This document shows, piece by piece, positions 19,064 to 27,555 of a stretch of DNA of 61,222 nucleotides. Below the pieces are notes generated by a model. That model made no database searches. It was not told the DNA's origin and was given only the letters and a program-made list of their open reading frames with translations. Position numbers and translations under genes: made by a program. Origin of the DNA: Muribaculaceae bacterium (lineage in GTDB: Bacteria; Bacteroidota; Bacteroidia; Bacteroidales; Muribaculaceae); assembly GCA_029068655.1 (NCBI GenBank), contig JAIECF010000107.1:1-61222 (forward strand), read 5' to 3'. How positions within the stretch are numbered: position 1 is the first letter of the stretch; the number at the start of each line of letters is the position of its first letter.

Positions 19064-20116
19064 ATGAATAAACTTAATATTCTTCCTTGGATAATATCTA
19101 TTCTGGCAGTATCCGGAATCGCCGTGTCATGCGTTGACGACGATAGAATCCGCATGGATGATCCGATTGGAAATTTCGACCAACTCTGGCAGACAATCGA
19201 CAACCATTACTGTTTCTTCCGTGAGAAAGGAATAGACTGGGACTCCGTCTATAGGAAATACCGGCCACTCGTAAAAGATGATACCCAATATATCGAGCTA
19301 TACAGTATCTGCGCTGCCATGCTCGATGAACTGAAGGACGGACATGTCAACCTTATCTCTTCCTTCAATACTTCTTACTATCGTAAATGGTGGAGCGATT
19401 ACCCTCAGGATTTCAGACTTCGCACAATTCAGGAAAACTATCTTGGCTTCAATTATCTCCAGACATCAGGTATTTCCTATAAGATGCTCCCCGACACGAT
19501 TGGATACATGTACTATCCCTCATTTTCATACGACATCGGAAATCTGAATCTTGACTATATCCTTGCCATCCTATATCAGAGCAAAGGTCTGATCATTGAT
19601 ATCAGAGACAACGGTGGAGGCAACCTGACAAATATCAAGACTCTGGTGAGTCGCCTTATCGACCATAAGGTATCAGGAGGAAGCATACGCCATAAGACCG
19701 GACCCGGTCACAATGATTTTTCAGAACCATATGAGATATTCTACGAACCGTGCGACACCAATGTACGCATAGCTTATCTCAACCGCCCCATCGCAGTCCT
19801 CACCAACCGAAGCTGCTACAGCGCAGCCAACGATTTCGTGTCGGTTATGAAGACAATTCCCAACGTAAGCATCATAGGTGCAAGAACCGGTGGCGGCGGT
19901 GGTCTTCCATTCAATTCAGAGATGCCGATAGGCTGGGGAGTCCGCTTTTCAGCATGTCCTATGACGTCGCCCGGGGGAGGGATAACGGAATTCGGCATAG
20001 ATCCCTCGCCCGGATGTGAGATACACTCGCCCGACTCCTTGCTTATCAGAGGCATAGATCCCATACTGGACTTCGCTATAGAACACATATTAGGCAAAGT
20101 CGAAGGAGTAGAATGA
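19064..20116 (+). CDS. S41-family peptidase-like lipoprotein
   Basis: Predicted envelope lipoprotein with a C-terminal-processing-protease-like fold. The N-terminus has a hydrophobic signal ending in a lipobox (AVSC, Cys about 23). The S41 core shows DIRDNGGGNL and NRSCYSAANDF, where the second serine (about S253) matches the family nucleophile, followed by GARTGGGGG. No PDZ domain is obvious, and the substrate is unknown. It follows the topoisomerase gene after 68 nt containing a short GGCAC/GTGCC hairpin without a T-run; no own promoter is seen. A strong terminator follows it. Confidence 0.8.
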   Translation: MNKLNILPWIISILAVSGIAVSCVDDDRIRMDDPIGNFDQLWQTIDNHYCFFREKGIDWDSVYRKYRPLVKDDTQYIELYSICAAMLDELKDGHVNLISSFNTSYYRKWWSDYPQDFRLRTIQENYLGFNYLQTSGISYKMLPDTIGYMYYPSFSYDIGNLNLDYILAILYQSKGLIIDIRDNGGGNLTNIKTLVSRLIDHKVSGGSIRHKTGPGHNDFSEPYEIFYEPCDTNVRIAYLNRPIAVLTNRSCYSAANDFVSVMKTIPNVSIIGARTGGGGGLPFNSEMPIGWGVRFSACPMTSPGGGITEFGIDPSPGCEIHSPDSLLIRGIDPILDFAIEHILGKVEGVE

Positions 20117-20125
20117 AGATTTCAT

Positions 20126-20156
20126 AAAAGTCAGTTCCGTAGGGACTGACTTTTTT
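20126..20156 (+). terminator. Intrinsic terminator after the S41 lipoprotein gene
   Basis: AAAAGTCAGTTCC (20126-20138) pairs with GGGACTGACTTTT (20142-20154), loop GTA, with a T-run to 20156. Stem of 13 bp with one wobble. Confidence 0.92.
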
Positions 20157-20188
20157 CTTGCAGGTTTAAAAAGATTTTTGTAACTTTG
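20157..20188 (+). promoter_or_regulatory. Promoter of aspS
   Basis: CTTG (20157-20160, one mismatch to TTTG), 20 nt, TAACTTTG (20181-20188). Transcription should start near 20195, giving an AT-rich leader of about 109 nt before aspS in which no clear structure was recognised. Confidence 0.75.
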
Positions 20189-20303
20189 CATAGTTATAAT
20201 GGCGCAAAATGCGATAACTTAAAAAATCAACTTTTAATCAATTGTATTTAAGCGAATTAAAAATTAAAATTCTGACATTTTCAGTCGATATTGAAATATT
20301 CGT

Positions 20304-22064
20304 ATGTATAGAGACACGACATGCGGCGAGCTGCGCCTCGCCGACGCCGGCAAGCATGTAGCGATAGCCGGCTGGGTACAGAAGGCCCGCAAGATGGGCG
20401 GAATGACATTCGTCGACGTCCGCGACCGCTATGGCATCACTCAGGTGGTGTTTGACAGCGAAAGCAATCCCGAACTTTTCGAGGCAGCGAATAAGCTTGG
20501 ACGCGAATACGTAGTGCGTATCACCGGCAAAGTGGAGGAACGCACCGCTAAAAACGCCAACCTTCCTACCGGCGATGTGGAGATTATCGCCGATGGCCTC
20601 AAGGTGCTCAACAAGAGCAAGACTCCACCATTTACTATTGAAGACAATACCGACGGTGGCGATGACCTGCGTATGAAATTCCGTTATCTCGACCTCCGCC
20701 GTCCCTGTGTGAAGAAAAACCTTGAACTTCGCCACCGTATGGCCTTCGAGATCCGCCGGTATCTTGATTCGAAGGGCTTTCTTGAGATCGAGACGCCTAT
20801 CCTCGTCAAATCAACTCCGGAAGGTGCCCGCGACTTTGTGGTGCCTTCGCGCATGAATCCCGGTGAATTCTATGCGTTGCCACAAAGCCCCCAGCTCTTC
20901 AAGCAGCTCTTGATGGTCTCAGGCTACGATCGCTATTTCCAGATTGCCAAATGCTTCCGCGATGAAGACCTCCGCGCCGACCGCCAGCCGGAGTTCACAC
21001 AGATCGACTGCGAGATGAGCTTTGTGGAGCAGGAAGACGTGATAGACATGTTTGAGGGACTCGTAAAGCATATTTTCAAGTATGTGAAGGGAATTGACTT
21101 CACTGAACCCTTCCCCCGCATGACATGGAACGACGCCATGCGTCTATATGGAAGCGATAAACCCGACCTTAGATTCGGCATGCAGTTCGTAGAACTGACC
21201 GATCTCGCGAAAGGCCATGGATTCTCAGTTGTCGACGACGCTGAACTTACAGTCGGCATCCTTGCAAAGGGTTGCGCTGACTACACCCGCAAGCAGATCG
21301 ACCAGCTCACGGATTTCGTGAAGCGCCCTCAGGTAGGTGCAAAAGGACTGATGTGGATCAAGTTCGAACCTGACGGAAGTATAAAGAGTTCCATAGGTAA
21401 GTTCTTCTCTCCTGAAGAGCTTCAGGAATGGGGCAAGCGCGCAGGGGCAGAGGCGGGCGATCTTCTGCTCGTGATGAGCGGCGAAGCCATGAAGACACGC
21501 AAGCAGCTATGCGAACTACGTCTTGAGATGGGCAACCGATTAGGACTTCGCGACAAAAATAACTTCACATGCCTCTGGGTAGTGGACTTTCCTCTCTTTG
21601 AATGGGACGATGAGACCCAGCGATACTATGCTATGCACCACCCATTCACCTCACCCAACCCTGAAGACATACCGCTCCTGAAAACCGATACCGGCAAGGT
21701 TCGCGCGACAGCCTACGACATAGTAGTTAATGGAACTGAGCTCGGCGGCGGCTCAATCCGTATACATGATTCGGAACTTCAGAACGAGATGTTCGAGCTT
21801 CTTGGCTTCACTCCCGAGAAGGCTCAGGAACAGTTTGGTTTCCTTATGAGCGCATTCCAATATGGAGCTCCCCCTCACGGCGGTCTCGCTCTCGGCTTTG
21901 ACCGTTTCGTATCGATTCTGGCGGGACTCGACAGTATCCGCGACACTATCGCTTTCCCGAAAAATAACTCCGGGCGCGACGTGATGAATGAATCCCCCTC
22001 CCCCATTGACCAGGCTCAGCTCGACGAGCTCGAACTTGAACTGAAACCGAAAAACAACGCATAA
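20304..22064 (+). CDS. aspS: Aspartate-tRNA ligase AspS
   Basis: Class II aminoacyl-tRNA synthetase charging tRNA-Asp. The 586 residues have the bacterial plan: N-terminal anticodon-binding OB fold (roughly 1-110), catalytic core with motif 2 ([18 protein letters not shown]), the inserted bacterial GAD domain (about 290-420), and motif 3 [26 protein letters not shown] is a normal family start. Its stop codon lies inside the 7-mer repeat that leads to the next gene, so aspS and the nif3-like gene are probably cotranscribed. Confidence 0.97.
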   Translation: MYRDTTCGELRLADAGKHVAIAGWVQKARKMGGMTFVDVRDRYGITQVVFDSESNPELFEAANKLGREYVVRITGKVEERTAKNANLPTGDVEIIADGLKVLNKSKTPPFTIEDNTDGGDDLRMKFRYLDLRRPCVKKNLELRHRMAFEIRRYLDSKGFLEIETPILVKSTPEGARDFVVPSRMNPGEFYALPQSPQLFKQLLMVSGYDRYFQIAKCFRDEDLRADRQPEFTQIDCEMSFVEQEDVIDMFEGLVKHIFKYVKGIDFTEPFPRMTWNDAMRLYGSDKPDLRFGMQFVELTDLAKGHGFSVVDDAELTVGILAKGCADYTRKQIDQLTDFVKRPQVGAKGLMWIKFEPDGSIKSSIGKFFSPEELQEWGKRAGAEAGDLLLVMSGEAMKTRKQLCELRLEMGNRLGLRDKNNFTCLWVVDFPLFEWDDETQRYYAMHHPFTSPNPEDIPLLKTDTGKVRATAYDIVVNGTELGGGSIRIHDSELQNEMFELLGFTPEKAQEQFGFLMSAFQYGAPPHGGLALGFDRFVSILAGLDSIRDTIAFPKNNSGRDVMNESPSPIDQAQLDELELELKPKNNA

Positions 22065-22093
22065 CGCAAAACGTATAACGTAAAACGCGAATA
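22059..22093 (+). repeat. Five degenerate 7-mers spanning the aspS stop and the next start
   Basis: GCATAAC, GCAAAAC, GTATAAC, GTAAAAC, GCGAATA in exact 7-nt register. The first unit contains the aspS stop codon; the last touches the following ATG at 22094. Confidence 0.85.
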
Positions 22094-22882
22094 ATGCTTA
22101 AAGTAAAGGATATAGCAAAAGCCATAGAAGACTTCGCGCCGATTAGCCTGAAGGAAGACTGGGACAATCCAGGACTTCAAGTCGGCGACCGAGATATGGA
22201 GGTGACAGGCATTCTGCTCTGCCTTGACGTCACTGAAGAAATCCTTAAGGAAGCCCGCAAGCGTGACTGCAACATGATCGTCAGTCACCATCCTCTGATT
22301 TTCGGAGGTCTTAAACGCCTGACAGGCGAGACGCCCACCGAGAGGATAGTGGCTGGCGCCCTACGCGACAATATCGCCATATATTCAGCACATACCAACC
22401 TTGACTCAGCTTTCGAGGGCGTCAGCTACGAGATGGCCCACATGCTTGGCATGAAAGATTGCCGTCCTCTTGAAAGAAGCACAACGGGAGGAGAGAAAGA
22501 AGGCCTCGGAATCGTGGGTACAGTTACTCCAACACCGAAGCTGGAATTCCTACGTAGAGTAAAAGAGACCTTTGAAGTAAAGGACCTCCGTTATTCCGCG
22601 CAGACACCAGGTATCGTAGTGAGGAAAGTAGCGCTATGCGGAGGATCAGGGGGAAGTCTTATCAAGAAGGCTCTTCAATCAGGCGCAGACGTGTATATAT
22701 GTGGCGATCTCAAATATCACGACTTCACGAGCTATGGCAGCGAAATCCTTCTTGCGGACATAGGCCACTTCGAAAGCGAGCGATGCAGCCGCAAGATACT
22801 AAGCCGGGCGATCCGCTCGGTCCATCCTGATTGCGTCATTTACTTCTCGGAATGTGAGCGCAATCCCATTTGCCTCCTATAA
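22094..22882 (+). CDS. Nif3-like dinuclear metal centre protein (GTP cyclohydrolase I type 2 / YbgI family)
   Basis: A 262-residue member of the NIF3 family, soluble proteins that bind two metal ions. Metal-site features are visible: ISHH-type VSHHPLIF at about residues 59-66, SAHTNLDSA at about 97-105, and the C-terminal DIGHFESE with His and Glu. In vivo function is debated in the family (a GTP cyclohydrolase-like annotation is common, evidence limited). It sits between aspS and a zinc-ribbon coiled-coil gene; the pairing with a zinc-ribbon protein is frequent in Bacteroidetes as far as I recall. Confidence 0.9.
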   Translation: MLKVKDIAKAIEDFAPISLKEDWDNPGLQVGDRDMEVTGILLCLDVTEEILKEARKRDCNMIVSHHPLIFGGLKRLTGETPTERIVAGALRDNIAIYSAHTNLDSAFEGVSYEMAHMLGMKDCRPLERSTTGGEKEGLGIVGTVTPTPKLEFLRRVKETFEVKDLRYSAQTPGIVVRKVALCGGSGGSLIKKALQSGADVYICGDLKYHDFTSYGSEILLADIGHFESERCSRKILSRAIRSVHPDCVIYFSECERNPICLL

Positions 22883-22934
22883 TGCATAATGTAAAGACAA
22901 CGGATCATGCATTATGAATCATGTATTATGAAAT
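22879..22934 (+). repeat. 7-mer repeat region before the zinc-ribbon gene
   Basis: ATAATGC, ATAATGT at 22879-22892, then after 14 nt ATGCATT, ATGAATC, ATGTATT, ATGAAAT at 22907-22934, all in 7-nt register. It overlaps the preceding stop codon and ends 12 nt before the next ATG. Confidence 0.8.
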
Positions 22935-22946
22935 AATTAAAAAAAT

Positions 22947-23762
22947 ATGGCTACAGATAAAAAAACAGACAAAGAGCGCTCGGTGGAAGAACGACTCACC
23001 GCCCTCTACCGCCTCCAGACCTGCCTGTCTGAGGTAGACCGAATCAAGAACGTTCGTGGAGAACTTCCTCTTGAGGTGAAGGACCTTGAAGACGACATAA
23101 TTCGTCTTCAGACACGCATACAGAACTATCAGGACGAGATAGCGCGCCACGAAGACCTCATCAACATCAAGAAAGGAGAGATCGTGATGCGCCGCGAGAA
23201 GATAGCCCGCTACGACGAGCAGATCAATAACGTCCGCAATAATCGCGAGTTCGCTTTCCTTGAGAAAGAGAAGGAATTTGAAAACCTTGAGATCGAACTT
23301 GCAGAGAAGAACATCCGCGATGCCCAGCATAAGATCAACGATAAGCAGGAGGAGATCGTAAAGACACAAGAGGAACTTACCGATCGCGAGCACAACCTCG
23401 AAGACAAGAAAAAGGAACTTGAAGACATCATCTCCGAGACAAAGCAGGAGGAAGAAAAGCTCCTCATGCAGGCCAAGGAACTGGAGACAAAGATCGACGA
23501 CTACACCCTCAATGCCTTCAAGCGGATCCGCAAAAACGCGCGCAACGGACTCGGCATCGTTTGCGTTCAGCGCAACGCATGCGGCGGATGCTTCAACCGC
23601 ATACCTCCTCAGCGTCAGCTCGAGATCAAGATGCACAAGAAAGTCATCGTATGCGAATATTGCGGTCGTATTCTAATCGACGGCGTACTCGCCGGCGTAG
23701 AAGAGATCGTCACCGAACAGCCGCAACCGCGGCGCCGCGCCCGTAGGGCGACTAAAGAATAA
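22947..23762 (+). CDS. Coiled-coil zinc-ribbon protein (CT398-like family)
   Basis: A 271-residue protein with a long antiparallel coiled coil (about residues 25-185, Glu/Lys/Gln-rich heptads) followed by a C-terminal C4 zinc ribbon: Cys pairs in NACGGCF and CEYCGR. It ends in a basic tail (PRRRARRATKE) that could bind nucleic acid. The architecture matches the C4-type zinc-ribbon family represented by chlamydial CT398, implicated there in RNA polymerase sigma-54 and secretion interactions; the role here is unknown. It probably forms an operon with the Nif3-like gene. Confidence 0.88.
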   Translation: MATDKKTDKERSVEERLTALYRLQTCLSEVDRIKNVRGELPLEVKDLEDDIIRLQTRIQNYQDEIARHEDLINIKKGEIVMRREKIARYDEQINNVRNNREFAFLEKEKEFENLEIELAEKNIRDAQHKINDKQEEIVKTQEELTDREHNLEDKKKELEDIISETKQEEEKLLMQAKELETKIDDYTLNAFKRIRKNARNGLGIVCVQRNACGGCFNRIPPQRQLEIKMHKKVIVCEYCGRILIDGVLAGVEEIVTEQPQPRRRARRATKE

Positions 23763-23795
23763 AGATTGATTATAAATTATTAAAGATTAAATATA
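23761..23795 (+). repeat. 7-mer repeat after the zinc-ribbon gene
   Basis: AAAGATT, GATTATA, AATTATT, AAAGATT, AAATATA in 7-nt register, beginning in the preceding stop codon. It closely resembles the repeat inside the RND permease gene at 35825-35859. Confidence 0.7.
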
Positions 23796-23800
23796 TCAAG

Positions 23801-23847
23801 TATGGTATTTCCGTCTATCCCATACGGAGATACCATACCGCTGTTTT
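23801..23847 (+). terminator. Long hairpin (terminator or operator) before the unknown exported protein gene
   Basis: 23801-23814 pairs with 23824-23837 (14 bp with one wobble, 9-nt loop), and TTTTT follows at 23843-23847 after six bases. It could terminate the nif3/zinc-ribbon transcript or serve as an operator or RNA regulatory hairpin. An ATG at 23802 lies in the stem, which argues against that start for the next gene. Confidence 0.55.
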
Positions 23848-23858
23848 TCAATCCATAC

Positions 23859-24620
23859 ATGAACGACTTCAGAAGATACGCTGTAATAGTTTCTTGCCTT
23901 GTGGCCTCAGCCGTTTCTATACTTGCCGAGCAGCATCTTGAATTCATCTGGGGACATCAGACCACAAGATGCACTTATCTGTCGCCACTCTCATACACAG
24001 GACCAGGTTACGGGCTGTCATACGAATGGCACCATTCGGCATGGCGCGACAAGACAGCAGGAATGCAGGCACATGCCCAGTTCGACTACGGCTATCTCCT
24101 GAGCCCGGCTAAAAACTCCAGGATGTACGACCTTACATTCCGCATTGATTGGGGTGTGGAACGACTGTGGCGTACAGTCTCCGGCTTCAACTGGGCTATC
24201 GGAGCCACGTTAGGAGCCGATGGAGGGGTCATATACCTACCGAGAAACGGTAATAATCCGGCACAGGCACTGATGTGGGCCGGAGGAACACTGACAGCCC
24301 GCGGTGGATACGACAGGATTAAACTCTGCGGCAAACCTCTGCGCATCAGTGAAAGTATCGAAATTCCCTCTATAGGCTGTTTCTTCTGCCCGGCTTATGG
24401 AGAGACCTACTATGAGATATATCTCGGAAATCACAACGGGCTGGCACATTTCGGATGGTGGGGCAACCGTCCGCAGGTACGCAGCCGGTTGCGTGCTGAC
24501 TGGCAGCTTGGCCGCTACGCACTCACACTTGGTTTTGACTATCGATTTCAGGGTCTCGAATGCAATGGCATCACTACCAGGCTCGCCCAGTGCTCAGGTG
24601 TAATAGGTATCTGCTTTTAG
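23859..24620 (+). CDS. Uncharacterised exported protein, possibly an outer-membrane beta-barrel
   Basis: Not recognised as a named family. About 253 residues starting MNDFRRYAVIVSCLVAS, a basic N-terminus and hydrophobic signal peptide with an AxA-like end (SILAEQ, about residue 24). The rest is rich in aromatic and glycine residues with alternating hydrophobic stretches (for example YGLSYEWHHS, FDYGYLLSP, LTLGFDYRFQG) and ends on an aromatic residue (CF), as outer-membrane barrels do. The open frame runs back to 23802, but that region is the hairpin. Its stop codon abuts the next ATG at 24621, so it is probably translated with the TPR-HTH gene, which it may support in the envelope. Confidence 0.6.
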   Translation: MNDFRRYAVIVSCLVASAVSILAEQHLEFIWGHQTTRCTYLSPLSYTGPGYGLSYEWHHSAWRDKTAGMQAHAQFDYGYLLSPAKNSRMYDLTFRIDWGVERLWRTVSGFNWAIGATLGADGGVIYLPRNGNNPAQALMWAGGTLTARGGYDRIKLCGKPLRISESIEIPSIGCFFCPAYGETYYEIYLGNHNGLAHFGWWGNRPQVRSRLRADWQLGRYALTLGFDYRFQGLECNGITTRLAQCSGVIGICF

Positions 24621-26336
24621 ATGAGAAGCTTGTATGTCATATCGGCTTGCTTGATACTGCTGTTCGGATTTTCCGGTTGCGGCAGACCTCAGAAGCAACT
24701 CGAGAGGATCGACACGCTTTGCGAAAGCAGTCCCCGACAGGCAGTATTTGCACTCGACAGCATCGACTATGGAAACCTTTCTGAAAAAGAACGCCATTAC
24801 TACGATTTTCTCTATGTGAAAAGCCGCGACAAGGCTTATGCCAGGCACTCCTCTGATAGCCTTATCCTTGACGCAATCAGCTATTATTCCAAGACTGACG
24901 ATAAAAAGCGATACGCGCAGTCGCTTTTCTACGCAGGGCGCATTTATTCACATCTTGGCGATCTCCCGTCAGCTATCGAATACTATTGCAAGGCTTCCGA
25001 TGAGTTCTCCCACCTCACTGACGACGAGGAATGCCTGAAACTTCGGGCTGAAGCGCTTAGTATAACCGGGCGTCTTCAAGCAGAATTAAAGCGTAACCAG
25101 GAGGCAATTCCCTATATAAAGAAAGCTATCTACGACCTCAAATATCAGAATGACAGCACAGGAATTGTCTACGACAACCTCCAGCTTGTAAAGATTTTCA
25201 CCGAAGAAAGCGACTTTGATCAGGCCAAACATCATCTTTCTGAGGCTATCAAATATTCAGATCATATACCTGAAGAGGGAAAGGCCTGGATCAGGTCTGA
25301 AAAAGCATCGATACTTATAAGTGAAGGGAAAGAGGATTCCGCCATGATAATAATGAAACCTCTAACCCGGCTTGTGGATTCTCTTTACAACAACTATGCA
25401 TATATACCGACCGGAAAATTTTTTAAGGATGGCAGTGATGCAGGATATATCTATGCTAAGGAATTGTCATTCAGTCGTGACTTCAACAATCAGTTAGTTG
25501 TCACCGAGCTTAGGCACCCATTGATTCCAAAAGATTCAGTTCATTCCTTTGTGATGGCATATGAGTCAAGAGTCAATGAACACATGAATCGGTATGAATC
25601 GGAAGAAGAGATGATGCAAAAGACAAAGTTCAACTATGACACTCATCTTAAGGCTCGCCGTAAAGCGGAAGCAGAGAAAAGACAGTTGATTTTTGCTGCA
25701 TGCATCCTACTGCTTATAGCCTGCGGGATAGCGGTATATTTCAAAATCAGAAGTCTGAAAAACGAGCTTCAACTCCGAACAGCACTAAATATCATCGACA
25801 GGATTGGATTTGTGGCAGAACTCAAAAACGCCGTAGAGTCAGTAGAAGTACCTTCTTCCAGAATAGAATATATCAGGAGTCTCAAGGCGCTGCCTATGGC
25901 TCACTCAGACAAGCCATCACTGAAAGAAGAGCTTCTTGACCGCCTGATGGCTTTTATTAGCGAAGAGATGCCCAAGGCAGATGTGCAAGATGAAATTTTG
26001 AAATCCCCGGTGATGGAGACTCTTCATAAAATGCTTGAAGAAGGGAAAGGCATAGCCCAAACCAACGAGGATATATGGCAAGGTATTGAAAAGACCGTAG
26101 AGGCTGTCTCTCCGGATTTTCGTGCAAAACTTGAAGTACTGGCATCCGGAAAGGTCACAAAAAGCGAATATCAGGTAGCCCTTTTAGCAAAATTCGGTAT
26201 CACTCCCAAGAAAATAGCATCTCTCCTCTACAGATCCAAATCAGCTATCACCGACCGCCGCTCTTCTCTCGCCAAAAAGATATTCGGACCGAAAGCCGAC
26301 ACCTCAGCCCTCGACCGCCTAATTGCAAGATTATAG
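24621..26336 (+). CDS. Membrane-anchored TPR protein with C-terminal HTH (one-component regulator)
   Basis: 571 residues in three parts. The N-terminal signal has a lipobox-like end (FSGC, Cys about 20). A periplasmic TPR-like helical region follows (about 25-340), with repeats such as AQSLFYAGRIYSHLGDLPSA and ALSITGRLQAELKRNQEA. One transmembrane segment lies at about 356-376 (ACILLLIACGIAVYF). The cytoplasmic C-terminus ends in a helix-turn-helix-like domain (FGITPKKIASLLYRSKSAI, about 525-545). This layout predicts a sensor that binds an envelope signal or partner and DNA inside the cell. It starts directly after the previous stop, and its own stop lies inside the inverted repeat of the following promoter, so it may regulate the adjacent propeller lipoproteins. 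DNA binding is an inference. Confidence 0.75.
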   Translation: MRSLYVISACLILLFGFSGCGRPQKQLERIDTLCESSPRQAVFALDSIDYGNLSEKERHYYDFLYVKSRDKAYARHSSDSLILDAISYYSKTDDKKRYAQSLFYAGRIYSHLGDLPSAIEYYCKASDEFSHLTDDEECLKLRAEALSITGRLQAELKRNQEAIPYIKKAIYDLKYQNDSTGIVYDNLQLVKIFTEESDFDQAKHHLSEAIKYSDHIPEEGKAWIRSEKASILISEGKEDSAMIIMKPLTRLVDSLYNNYAYIPTGKFFKDGSDAGYIYAKELSFSRDFNNQLVVTELRHPLIPKDSVHSFVMAYESRVNEHMNRYESEEEMMQKTKFNYDTHLKARRKAEAEKRQLIFAACILLLIACGIAVYFKIRSLKNELQLRTALNIIDRIGFVAELKNAVESVEVPSSRIEYIRSLKALPMAHSDKPSLKEELLDRLMAFISEEMPKADVQDEILKSPVMETLHKMLEEGKGIAQTNEDIWQGIEKTVEAVSPDFRAKLEVLASGKVTKSEYQVALLAKFGITPKKIASLLYRSKSAITDRRSSLAKKIFGPKADTSALDRLIARL

Positions 26337-26376
26337 TACGGATTGGGCAAGATCCCGTCTTATCCGTACTGTAAAA
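26333..26376 (+). promoter_or_regulatory. Shared operator, site A (inverted repeat upstream of the propeller lipoprotein pair)
   Basis: ATAGTACGGA (26333-26342), N20, TCCGTACTGTAAAA (26363-26376). The inverted repeat is 9 bp perfect (AGTACGGAT/ATCCGTACT). The same element with the same spacings stands at 33120-33163. It overlaps the end of the TPR-HTH gene and lies about 24 nt upstream of the -7 box at 26401. Confidence 0.8.
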
Positions 26377-26400
26377 CGACGTAAATCATAATGATTTTGA

Positions 26401-26408
26401 TAATTTTG
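26401..26408 (+). promoter_or_regulatory. -7 box of the propeller lipoprotein pair
   Basis: TAATTTTG followed by C, with no TTTG at the expected -33 position (CGAC at 26377-26380). A weak core preceded by an inverted repeat suggests activator dependence. The expected transcript has a leader of about 19 nt before ATG 26434. Confidence 0.7.
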
Positions 26409-26433
26409 CGTCCAAATTCTAATTTATCATATC

Positions 26434-27537
26434 ATGAGATGTAAAAGCATTATCGCGGCATTCACTGTAATAGCCATAGCCGGGATGGCTTCTTCCTGTT
26501 CAAGACAAGGAAAGGATGCAGATCCCAACGTATTATTGCCGGAGATCACATTAGGCAGTTTCGTCGATACGCAGACTCCTCTTTCAGAAATCATAGGAGA
26601 CTATCGCTTGATTCCATTGGAAACCACCGACGAGAGCCTGATCGGAGGAAGAACCAACAAGATTATCAAGAAAGATGGTCATATTTTCGTAAGGTCGAAC
26701 AATGAAGTATTGATGTTTGGAGAAAACGGCAACTTTCAGGATAAGCTATCGAGAGTCGGGGGTGGACCCGAAGAATACGAGAGCATTTTTGACTATGACA
26801 TAGTCCCGGAATATAACGAGATCTGGGTCTCATCAAATAGCGGAATCGTCAGATATGAGTATCCGTCGATGGAATTCAGCGGAACAATACCATTGAAATT
26901 CTTTGCCAACAGTTTCAAGTATCTCGGCAACGATACATTCATAGCATATACGCCTGAAGATATAGTCTACAAAGTAGTCTCCATGGATGGGAAAGTGCTC
27001 AATGAATACTTCGAGAAGGATCTTGCCAACAGTACTACTTTCCCGGTTCAGTTTGTAAGAATCGACAACTGCATAGCTACCCAGCTCGGGGATTCGAATT
27101 CGGCTGTCTGCTATGTGACTGACTCTGCATCATTCAAAATCAAGGATATTCTTTCGCCTAAGAATGATCAACTCGCTACTACTGAGATAAACCGCAAATA
27201 TTATGATCTGTATGGATATTTTGATTTCACTTCAAAGGTACGGCAGGATTATTCAACAGTATGTTGGTTTCGGAAAATAGGTGATCAGGCTTTGGTCTTT
27301 ATGCTTAATCCCGGGGATGAAAGATCAATCGTAATTGACAATGGTTCTACAGTCAAGGAATACAAGGTATGGCCCGAGGATAAGAATGTTATCAAAAACG
27401 ATATCTGCGATACTCCGGACGTGCCATATATAGTCACTTTTGGATCCTGCGACAGCGACGATTCCTTCATCTTCATACTGCCCAATGATGATGAAGAAGC
27501 AAACCCAACCCTCCTCGAAGTCAAGAAATTGAAATAA
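26434..27537 (+). CDS. 6-bladed beta-propeller lipoprotein
   Basis: Predicted outer-membrane or periplasmic lipoprotein of 367 residues. The signal peptide ends in a lipobox (ASSC, Cys about 22) followed by SRQGKDAD. The body has the Bacteroidales 6-bladed beta-propeller pattern: a strand ending in a solvent loop (IIKKDGHIFVRSNNEVLMF) and the hallmark VGGGPEEY, then repeated four-stranded blades. Function of the family is not established; binding of a ligand or partner protein is likely from the fold. It is the first gene after operator site A and is 18 nt upstream of a second, divergent propeller gene. Confidence 0.8.
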   Translation: MRCKSIIAAFTVIAIAGMASSCSRQGKDADPNVLLPEITLGSFVDTQTPLSEIIGDYRLIPLETTDESLIGGRTNKIIKKDGHIFVRSNNEVLMFGENGNFQDKLSRVGGGPEEYESIFDYDIVPEYNEIWVSSNSGIVRYEYPSMEFSGTIPLKFFANSFKYLGNDTFIAYTPEDIVYKVVSMDGKVLNEYFEKDLANSTTFPVQFVRIDNCIATQLGDSNSAVCYVTDSASFKIKDILSPKNDQLATTEINRKYYDLYGYFDFTSKVRQDYSTVCWFRKIGDQALVFMLNPGDERSIVIDNGSTVKEYKVWPEDKNVIKNDICDTPDVPYIVTFGSCDSDDSFIFILPNDDEEANPTLLEVKKLK

Positions 27538-27555
27538 TAATTTCAAATTAACACT

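Noticed and set aside
26335-26370. Site A read as a simple intrinsic terminator of the TPR-HTH gene
   Set aside because: The 9-bp stem is not followed by a T-run, and the same half-sites with the same distance to a -7 box recur at 33120, where the inner bases do not pair further. A DNA operator fits better.
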